Shown here: positions 4,737 through 10,198 of the stretch, in pieces
How the letters are laid out: each line of letters begins with the position of its first letter
Numbering within the stretch: position 1 is the stretch's first letter
Assembly (NCBI GenBank): GCA_937950105.1
Contig: CALFEM010000317.1
Coordinates: 1 to 10,198 of the forward strand
Length of the DNA: 10,198 nt
Reading direction: 5' to 3'
From: an uncultured Alphaproteobacteria bacterium
GTDB lineage: Bacteria > Pseudomonadota > Alphaproteobacteria > Rhizobiales > Hyphomicrobiaceae
The notes under the pieces: generated by a model
What the model was told of the DNA's origin: nothing
The model's input: only the letters and a program-made list of their open reading frames with translations
The model's database searches: none
Position numbers and translations under genes: made by a program

Positions 4737-6449
4737 CTATTCGGCGCTGCGGTCCTCGACGATCGGACCGGCGTCGTCTTCGACGATGTCGGTGATCGAC
4801 CCCAGTGGCGTCGCCAATTCATAGATCAGACCGCTCGGATGATAGGTGATCGTCGGCCGGTCGCCGCCATGACCGATGTGCTGCGCCAGGAGAATGCGTC
4901 CGAAACCCCGGCGTGTCGGCTCGCTCACGAGCGGCCCGCCGATCTCGCGCCACCTGAAGCGGAACATCGCTGCCGCGTCCCTGCGTCGTTCGATACGCCA
5001 TGTCACCTCGACACGGCCGGCGAGCACCGAGAGTGACCCGTGCTTGGTCGCGTTGGTGGCCAGCTCGTGAAGCACGAGCGCGAACGTCTGAGCGGTGCTG
5101 GCGTTGAGCGCGACTTCCGGACCTTCGATCGTCGCGCGTGCCGCGAAAGGCTCGAGTTCCTGGCGCGCCAGCGTGCGCAGCGATGCCCCTTGCCATGACT
5201 TGTCGAGCAACAGCGTGTGGGCCCGCGCCAGCGCATGCAGCCGTTTCATGAAGATGTTCCGCGCCTCGCTCACCGAGCGGCCGTCGGAGAGGCTGCGTGA
5301 GGCGACCGACTGGACCACCGCCAGCGTATTCTTCACGCGATGGCTCAGTTCGCGCGTCAGCAGCGACATCTGTGCATTGGCCTGCGTCAACTGCGCCTGG
5401 CGCAGCGCCATGGCGGCCACGAAGCCCGACAGCATCGCGGTGCCGAGCAGCGTCGCGAGCACGGCCATGTAGGCTTTGGAGTAATCGATGCCGTCTTCGA
5501 ATGCCGGAGTCGACGAGTACACCATCGTCCAGGCATTGCCGTACCTTTTCAGCCCCGACGTGATCGAATACCTCGGCCGTTCGTCGCCCGCCGCCGGGGT
5601 CTCATAGAGAAGGCCGGCCGGGTCGGGCTTGTCTCCGTCATAGATGCGCACGTCGAAGAAATGACCTGCGGCCCCGCCGGCGTCTTTCGAGCGGATGCCG
5701 TCGAAAAGCTTGCCGGCACGGAACGGCGCGTAGACAAACCCGCGAAGCTTGCTGCGCCGATCTTCGGCCGTCTCGGGAGGCGGCGAGACCGAGTAGACCG
5801 GGAAGTAGAGCAGGAAGCCCGGCTGAACGTCGCCCGACGTCTCCTGCACCAGGGTCACACGATGCGAGAGCACGGCCTGGTTACTGTCCCGCGCCGCGTC
5901 CATTGCAGCCCGTCGCACCGGATCGGAATACATGTCGTAGCCGATGGCGCGCAGGTTGCGATTGGTCTCGGGCTGAATGCGCACGATCGCGGTATACAGC
6001 GGGCGGTCACCCTCGGGAGTGATCGCGTAATCGGCATATCCACCGTCACGCATAGACCGTTCGTGCGCCGCTTTTGCTTCGGGCGCCACGACCATGCTGA
6101 AGCCGACCGCCTGAATGCCCGGATACGCGCTGCCGATGTCGAGCGTGTCGACAAACGTCTTGAACTCGTCGCGCGACAGATCCGGCTTTGTCAGCATCAT
6201 GGCGCGGGCCCCGCGCAGAACCTGCTCGTAGGCCGTCATGGTCTGCTCGATGCGCGACGAGAACTGGCTCGATACGTCCTCGAAGCGACTACGGGCCTCG
6301 CCGCGGACCATTTCGGCTGTCAACTGCCACATCAGGGCGCAGCTGATCAGGCCGATCAGCAGCACGAGCCAAGCCGGGCGCAGCGACGGAGCAAACAACC
6401 GCGCTGCGAGCTGCGGCCAATCGAGCGGCGATTTCGTGCGGTGCGGCAT
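4737..6449 (-). CDS. CHASE-domain HWE-family sensor histidine kinase
   Basis: The 570-residue membrane sensor has a first transmembrane helix at about 26-43, an extracytoplasmic CHASE-type domain at about 50-320 (with the YPGIQAVGF signature near 109-117), a second helix at about 327-349 and a cytoplasmic HWE kinase. The phospho-accepting histidine is H370 (ELSHRVKN). The N-box HELATNATKHG at 461-471 carries the family histidine, and WRE at 500-502 is the tryptophan-glutamate that gives the family its name. CHASE domains sense small external ligands; the ligand here is unknown. A perfect EcfG promoter lies 37 bp before the ATG at 6449, suggesting induction by, and perhaps input to, the general stress response. 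No strong Shine-Dalgarno is visible. The receiver protein at 3297-3704 is a candidate partner. It is not in an operon with it, as the Crp/Fnr gene lies between. Confidence 0.93.
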   Translation of the reverse strand: MPHRTKSPLDWPQLAARLFAPSLRPAWLVLLIGLISCALMWQLTAEMVRGEARSRFEDVSSQFSSRIEQTMTAYEQVLRGARAMMLTKPDLSRDEFKTFVDTLDIGSAYPGIQAVGFSMVVAPEAKAAHERSMRDGGYADYAITPEGDRPLYTAIVRIQPETNRNLRAIGYDMYSDPVRRAAMDAARDSNQAVLSHRVTLVQETSGDVQPGFLLYFPVYSVSPPPETAEDRRSKLRGFVYAPFRAGKLFDGIRSKDAGGAAGHFFDVRIYDGDKPDPAGLLYETPAAGDERPRYSITSGLKRYGNAWTMVYSSTPAFEDGIDYSKAYMAVLATLLGTAMLSGFVAAMALRQAQLTQANAQMSLLTRELSHRVKNTLAVVQSVASRSLSDGRSVSEARNIFMKRLHALARAHTLLLDKSWQGASLRTLARQELEPFAARATIEGPEVALNASTAQTFALVLHELATNATKHGSLSVLAGRVEVTWRIERRRDAAAMFRFRWREIGGPLVSEPTRRGFGRILLAQHIGHGGDRPTITYHPSGLIYELATPLGSITDIVEDDAGPIVEDRSAE

Positions 6450-6486
6450 ATGCTGAAACCGGGCGGCGGAGGACCAGAATCGCAGA

Positions 6487-6511
6487 AACGCCGCCGCTCC
6501 GTACCGGTTCC
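6487..6511 (-). promoter_or_regulatory. EcfG-type general-stress promoter of the HWE kinase gene (perfect)
   Basis: Read on the minus strand, GGAAC (6511-6507) and CGTT (6490-6487) are separated by exactly 16 bases, a perfect EcfG match. The -10 ends 37 bp before the kinase ATG at 6449, almost the same spacing as the other perfect EcfG promoter in the window (36 bp). An inverted repeat ACCGG-N6-CCGGT at 6503-6518 overlaps the -35 and could be a second control site. Confidence 0.8.
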
Positions 6512-6648
6512 AGCCGGTTTGCCACCGCCCACGCCAAGGTCTGGCGGACCGGCCGGCGGCGCGCGTGCCCTCTCCGACCCGGCCACGCTACTGAAGCTTT
6601 CCGCCAAGCTCAAGCCGATATGCCCCGACGCGGTTTGTCCGACGCCCG

Positions 6649-7410
6649 TCAGGCCTTCGGATCATAGGCGCCCGGCGGAATCATGCCGTGGACATAGGCA
6701 AGATACAGCGCGTCGAGTTGCGCCCACAGCACGTCGCACTTGAACTTCACCGCATCGACGCAGGCCTGCTGCTGCTCGCGCGTGACGGCGTAGGTCTTGA
6801 TGAACTCCAGTGCGAAGGTCGCGTCGCGCGGCGCCTGCGACAGGCGGCGCTTGAAGTACGCCATGACGTGATCGTTGACGAAGCTGTAGTTGGCCAGCAT
6901 GCCGGCGATCCGCTCGCGATGGATGCTCGGCGCGAACAGCTCGGTAAGGGATGATGCGGCCGCTACGACCAGAGGCTGCTCGACGACGAAGCGGACATAG
7001 GCCTCGACGGCGAACCGCGTCGCAGGCAGTGCGCCGCGCATGCTCGTCACGTAGTCGCGATCGAGACCGAGGCAGTCGGTGAGGACGAGCCAGCGCTCGA
7101 TGCCACCATGTTCGTCGGGAAGCTGCCCGTCGTGATCATGAATGCGGTGAATCCATTCGCGCCGCAGCTCGCGATCGTGCACGCGGCTCATGAAAGCAGC
7201 GTCCTTGCGCGGGATCGCCTCCTGATAACAATAGCGGTTGAGGGCCCACGCCGCGACCTGCCCCTTGTCGAGCTTGCCTCCGTGCAGAAGCTTATGGAAC
7301 GGATGCAGATCGTGATAGCGCTCAGGCCCGACGGCTCGGATCTGCGCCTCGAACTCCTCGCGGCTCCACGGCGGCAGCGACCTGTCGAACGTCCTCACGA
7401 ACTCGTTCAT
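6649..7410 (-). CDS. pqqC: Pyrroloquinoline-quinone synthase PqqC
   Basis: PqqC is the cofactor-free oxidase that closes the ring and carries out the multi-electron oxidation of AHQQ to PQQ using O2, the final step of PQQ synthesis. The 253-residue length is normal. Signature blocks align, from memory, with Klebsiella PqqC: YHDLHPFH (Y32/H33), RIHDHDG (R89/H93), SSLTELFAPSIH (H164), YFKRRLSQ (Y185/R189) and FKCDVLW (K224). The active-site residues therefore all appear present. The ATG at 7410 has a strong GGGAGGA Shine-Dalgarno (7425-7419). No pqqA, B, D or E is in the window, so this is a solitary copy; the rest of the pathway, if present, must be elsewhere. A FixK/FNR-type box lies about 100 bp upstream. 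Sibling folds (TenA, CADD) are less likely given the motifs. Confidence 0.95.
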   Translation of the reverse strand: MNEFVRTFDRSLPPWSREEFEAQIRAVGPERYHDLHPFHKLLHGGKLDKGQVAAWALNRYCYQEAIPRKDAAFMSRVHDRELRREWIHRIHDHDGQLPDEHGGIERWLVLTDCLGLDRDYVTSMRGALPATRFAVEAYVRFVVEQPLVVAAASSLTELFAPSIHRERIAGMLANYSFVNDHVMAYFKRRLSQAPRDATFALEFIKTYAVTREQQQACVDAVKFKCDVLWAQLDALYLAYVHGMIPPGAYDPKA

Positions 7411-7510
7411 GCCTTTTATCCTCCCTCGCAGCCGACCCGTCGTTCAGTGCGCATCTGCGGCGCCGGGGCCTGGTCGGCGGCGAGCTTTGGTCGGACGCCA
7501 AGGGAGTTAA

Positions 7511-7524
7511 TTGACCGCAATCAA
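7511..7524. promoter_or_regulatory. FixK/FNR-type box upstream of pqqC
   Basis: TTGACCGCAATCAA matches the FixK/FNR consensus TTGAY-N4-RTCAA at every defined position. It lies in the 196-bp gap between the DUF454 gene and pqqC, about 100 bp before the pqqC start, which would put a transcription start near 7476 if it acts as a class II activator site. The gap also holds the palindrome CAAAGCTTTG at 7545-7554 and GTGA-N5-TCAC at 7526-7538. Confidence 0.6.
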
Positions 7525-7606
7525 GTGAGCAGATCACACTCGATCAAAGCTTTGTGTTGAGACGTGTCATCGCGCGTTCATCCGCGCTTCACGGCGGCAC
7601 GCCCGC

Positions 7607-7987
7607 TCAGGGTGTCCGGTCGGTCGCGATCATGACCATGGCGATGGTCGCCGCGATAGCGGCGATGACGACGGCAGTCAGCACCGCGGGGCGCTCCGAT
7701 CCCCAGACCAGAGCCGTGACGCCGACCGAGCCCCACGCCATCGACAGGGCGAGAGCCTTGATCGCGGGCCGGATGGCGCGGCGCTGTTCGAAGCGATGCG
7801 CCTCGGCCAGTCCGTGACGCAGGATCGGGATGCGACCGAGTGCCCCGTGCAGGCGTTCGCTCGAGCGCGCGAATGCCCACAGGGCCACCAACACGAAAGG
7901 TGTCGTCGGCAGGCCGGGCAGCACCGCTCCGGCCATCGCCAGCGCTGTCGCCACCAGCCCCACGGCTACCAGGAACAATCTCGGCAC
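7607..7987 (-). CDS. DUF454 (YbaN-like) inner-membrane protein
   Basis: The 126-residue membrane protein belongs to DUF454, whose E. coli member is YbaN; the function is unknown. The family core is clear: VLPGLPTTPFVLVALWAFARSS at about 22-43, followed by a charged linker (ILRHGLAEAHRFEQRRAIRP) and two more hydrophobic helices at about 78-97 and 100-121. The first helix runs from about 4 to 22. I chose the GTG at 7987 because AAAGGAGA (7999-7992) lies just ahead of it and residue 2 onward matches the family start; a longer version from 8053 adds 22 residues that do not look conserved. It follows the LysR gene by 100 bp on the same strand, and pqqC follows 196 bp downstream. Confidence 0.88.
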   Translation of the reverse strand: MPRLFLVAVGLVATALAMAGAVLPGLPTTPFVLVALWAFARSSERLHGALGRIPILRHGLAEAHRFEQRRAIRPAIKALALSMAWGSVGVTALVWGSERPAVLTAVVIAAIAATIAMVMIATDRTP

Positions 7988-8035
7988 GGCGTCTCCTTTC
8001 GCTGCGCGCTCGCCGCATATCGCCGAACCTGCACA

Positions 8036-8088
8036 CGACCGCAACCTCGACACTCATCGGTCGCGACTGGCCCTCGTGGCGCGAGGTT
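8036..8088. repeat. Inverted repeats between the LysR and DUF454 genes
   Basis: The 100-bp gap holds CGACCG (8036-8041) paired with CGGTCG (8058-8063), and AACCTCG (8043-8049) paired with CGAGGTT (8082-8088). The pairs interlock, so only one could form at a time. No T-run follows on the minus strand, so an intrinsic terminator for the LysR gene is not supported. They may be chance. Confidence 0.3.
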
Positions 8089-9026
8089 CAACCGCTCACA
8101 TGCGACGACGAGGCCAGCACGCCGGACAGGATACGCGCGAGAAGCCCGGCGAGTTCGCGCGGAATGTCGCCGAGTTCGCGCTGGCGCGCCACGAGCGTCA
8201 GCGTCCGCGACAGGCGCGGGCCCGGCAGGATCACGGTTTGTAGCCCGCCGCGGACGTGGGCTTCCAGGTTGCAGAGGGGAGTGGTGATGGCGAACGCCTT
8301 GCCGCGCGCAACGCTCGCTGCCACGCCGAACGGCGTATCGAACTCGAGTTTGCGTGGCGGCTCGAAACCGAGTCTGCGCAGGTGTCGGTCTACGTCCAGT
8401 CCGGTCTGCGAGCGCGCGGAAAAGCGCACGAAGGGCAACTCACTGGCAAGGCGCTTCAGCTCTGCAACCGTGTGCGGCGGCGTCACGCCCTTGGACAGCA
8501 GCAGCACATAGGGCTCGCGCGCCAGCACGAAGCGCTCGAGCCCGGGTGTATCCTCGAGATCGTCGACCCCGACAAACATGTCGAGTCTGCGCGTCAGCAG
8601 CGCACCCGCGTGCGATGCCGTGAGGCCCGACAGTACCGCCACCTGCTCGGCGCGCGACGCGAGCCACTGCGCCAGCTCGACGCTGACCGCGCGCGTCAAC
8701 GAATCGACGAGACCTACGCTGAGCTGAGGCACGCGCCCGCGAACCGTACCGCGCAGCAGCGACGGTATCTCGCGAGCATCGGCGAGCAGCACCGCCGCCC
8801 GCTGCCGCAGCAGGCCGCCGGCTGGCGTCAGCGCCAGCGGTCGCACCGCCCGATCGAACAGAAGCGACCCGGTGCGCCGTTCGAGTTCGGCCACGGCGAG
8901 CGATATGGCCGGCTGGGTGAGACGCAGACGGCGCGCGGCCGCCGCCATGCTGCCCGCGGCGCAGACGGCGACAAAAATCTCGAGTGAACGCAGATCGAAC
9001 GGCAGATCGCCGGTGGTCTCGGTCAT
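8088..9026 (-). CDS. LysR-family transcriptional regulator
   Basis: The 312-residue protein has the LysR layout: a winged helix-turn-helix at about 10-70 (LRSLEIFVAVCAAGSMAAAARRLRLTQPAISLAVAELE, then a typical LFDR), a linker helix, and a ligand-binding domain at about 95-300 (QLSVGLVDSL, LDMFVGVDD, ELPFVRFSARS). The effector is unknown. It diverges from soxB with 120 bp between the start codons, and a T-N11-A dyad lies 9 bp ahead of its own ATG. By the usual LysR arrangement it is expected to repress itself and control the soxB operon, which is an inference. The ATG at 9026 keeps the HTH intact; its Shine-Dalgarno is poor. Unlike many LysR proteins it contains few cysteines and no extra domain. 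Confidence 0.92.
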   Translation of the reverse strand: MTETTGDLPFDLRSLEIFVAVCAAGSMAAAARRLRLTQPAISLAVAELERRTGSLLFDRAVRPLALTPAGGLLRQRAAVLLADAREIPSLLRGTVRGRVPQLSVGLVDSLTRAVSVELAQWLASRAEQVAVLSGLTASHAGALLTRRLDMFVGVDDLEDTPGLERFVLAREPYVLLLSKGVTPPHTVAELKRLASELPFVRFSARSQTGLDVDRHLRRLGFEPPRKLEFDTPFGVAASVARGKAFAITTPLCNLEAHVRGGLQTVILPGPRLSRTLTLVARQRELGDIPRELAGLLARILSGVLASSSHVSG

Positions 9027-9034
9027 GACGCTAC

Positions 9035-9051
9035 TATAAGCAGGACTTATA
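9035..9051. promoter_or_regulatory. LysR-type T-N11-A box in the divergent region
   Basis: TATAAG (9035-9040) and CTTATA (9046-9051) are a perfect 6-bp inverted repeat around CAGGA. It contains the classical LysR-type motif T-N11-A (T9037 to A9049). It lies between the LysR gene and soxB and is followed by AT-rich DNA (9047-9058) likely to hold a promoter. It is a good candidate binding site for the adjacent LysR protein. Confidence 0.65.
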
Positions 9052-9082
9052 TTTTATTCCAGACGCGAATATCGTTTCATCA

Positions 9083-9108
9083 AGGCGCCCAGCACCCGCC
9101 GGGCGCCT
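9083..9108 (+). repeat. GC-rich hairpin in the soxB leader
   Basis: AGGCGCCC (9083-9090) and GGGCGCCT (9101-9108) pair perfectly around a 10-base loop, 38 bp before the soxB start codon. No T-run follows, so it is not an intrinsic terminator. It could stabilise the leader RNA, regulate translation or be a DNA operator. Confidence 0.55.
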
Positions 9109-9146
9109 GTCGAACCGCGCCCTGTCCGGGCCGTCGCGGAGACGTC

Positions 9147-10198
9147 ATGACGAGCCGCTCCTATTCCATTCTCGGTGTCCTGCGCGAGGCTTTGCGCGGC
9201 CACAGCGGCTGGACGCCGGCGTGGCGCGAGTGCGAACCAAAGCCGGCTTATGACATCGTCATCGTCGGTGGTGGCGGCCATGGGCTGGCAACCGCCTACT
9301 ATCTTGCTAAACGCTACGGCGTGCGCAACGTAGCGGTGCTGGAGAAGAGCTGGATCGGCTCTGGCAACGTGGGCCGAAACACGACCATCGTCCGCTCGAA
9401 CTACCTGCTGCCCGGCAACATTCCGTTCTACGAAACCAGCATGAAGCTGTGGGAGGGCCTGGAGCAGGACCTCAACTACAACGCCATGGTTTCACAGCGC
9501 GGCATCCTCAATCTCTACCATTCCGACGCGCAGCGCGATGCCTACGCACGGCGCGGCAACGCCATGCGGCTGCATGGTGTCGATGCCGAGTTGCTCGATG
9601 CCACCGGCGTGCGCCGCATGTACCCCTGGTTGAACTTCGATGACGCGCGCTTTCCCATCAAGGGCGGTCTGCTGCAGCGTCGCGCGGGTACCGTGCGCCA
9701 CGATGCCGTCGCCTGGGGTTACGCCCGCGCCGCTGACCGCCTCGGCGTCGACATCATCCAGAACTGCGAAGTCACCGGATTTCGCATCGCCGGCGGGCGC
9801 TGCACCGGCGTCGAAACTTCGCGTGGGACGATCGCAGCGCGCAAGGTCGGTCTCGCCTGCGCCGGCAACTCGTCGCGCGTCGCGGCGATGGCGGGCCTGA
9901 CGCTGCCGATCGAAAGTCACGTGCTGCAAGCGTTCGTCTCGGAGAGCATCAAGCCGCTGGTCGACGGCGTCATCACCTTCGGCGCCGGGCACTTCTACAT
10001 CAGCCAGTCCGACAAGGGCGGCCTCGTCTTCGGCGGCGACATCGACGGCTACACCTCGTACGCGCAGCGCGGCAACCTGCCCGTGGTCGAGGATGTGCTC
10101 GAAGGCGGCATGGCGCTGATTCCGCGCATCGGCCGCGTGCGATTGCTGCGCTCGTGGGGCGGCATCATGGACATGTCCATGGACGGCTCACCCATCAT
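9147..10198 (+). CDS. soxB: Sarcosine oxidase beta subunit (5' part, cut by window end)
   Basis: The beta subunit of heterotetrameric sarcosine oxidase carries FAD and the covalent FMN and oxidises sarcosine to glycine and formaldehyde equivalents, passed to tetrahydrofolate. About 350 residues are present of the roughly 415 expected; the frame is open to the right edge. The N-terminal FAD motif is IVGGGGHGLATAYYLAK (39-55), followed by VLEK and the family hallmark GNVGRNTTIVRSNYL (73-87). RHDAVAWGYAR contains H185, which corresponds to the FMN-attaching histidine of characterised enzymes. An N-terminal SILGVLREALRGHSGWTPAW opening is typical of SoxB rather than of monomeric sarcosine oxidase. 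The ATG at 9147 has GGAGA at 9138-9142. In relatives soxD, soxA and soxG follow, so an operon is expected beyond the edge. The divergent LysR gene is its likely regulator. Confidence 0.95.
   Translation, partial: MTSRSYSILGVLREALRGHSGWTPAWRECEPKPAYDIVIVGGGGHGLATAYYLAKRYGVRNVAVLEKSWIGSGNVGRNTTIVRSNYLLPGNIPFYETSMKLWEGLEQDLNYNAMVSQRGILNLYHSDAQRDAYARRGNAMRLHGVDAELLDATGVRRMYPWLNFDDARFPIKGGLLQRRAGTVRHDAVAWGYARAADRLGVDIIQNCEVTGFRIAGGRCTGVETSRGTIAARKVGLACAGNSSRVAAMAGLTLPIESHVLQAFVSESIKPLVDGVITFGAGHFYISQSDKGGLVFGGDIDGYTSYAQRGNLPVVEDVLEGGMALIPRIGRVRLLRSWGGIMDMSMDGSPI

Noticed and set aside
5340..6743. Plus-strand open frame of about 467 codons antisense to the HWE kinase
   Set aside because: The minus frame has all kinase motifs in order; the plus frame is an arginine/histidine-rich shadow.

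Overview
The window is GC-rich, gene-dense bacterial DNA. The protein families and promoter signals point to an alphaproteobacterium, probably of the order Hyphomicrobiales. The evidence for this is an HWE-type sensor kinase, GGAAC-N16-CGTT promoters of the EcfG general-stress sigma factor, a FixK-type TTGAY-N4-RTCAA box, PqqC, and a heterotetrameric-type sarcosine oxidase beta subunit. Genus cannot be read from this sequence. Bases 1-47 are not biological: they match the 3' part of the Illumina P5/TruSeq universal adapter, so the window starts at an untrimmed contig end.

Left part, plus strand: an intact typA/bipA translational GTPase with a strong terminator; a small secreted PepSY-like protein with its own terminator; a stand-alone cyclic-nucleotide-binding domain protein; and a 25-residue membrane peptide behind a perfect EcfG promoter and a good ribosome binding site.

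Middle part: a minus-strand single-domain response regulator and a plus-strand Crp/Fnr-type regulator diverge from a 232-bp region that holds a 26-bp operator-like dyad and a 14-bp palindrome. The Crp/Fnr gene runs tail to tail, 5 bp apart, into a minus-strand CHASE-domain HWE histidine kinase. That kinase has a second perfect EcfG promoter. Together this looks like a signalling island (sensor kinase, receiver protein, Crp/Fnr regulator, cNMP sensor, small membrane peptide) with at least two members apparently under general-stress control.

Right part, minus strand: a solitary pqqC (last step of PQQ synthesis) with a FixK/FNR-type box upstream, a DUF454 membrane protein, and a LysR regulator. 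The LysR gene diverges from soxB, which runs off the right end. The 120-bp divergent region carries a T-N11-A LysR-type box and a GC-rich hairpin in the soxB leader. No RNA genes, insertion sequences, CRISPR arrays or phage genes were seen, and no gap without a gene exceeds about 230 bp.
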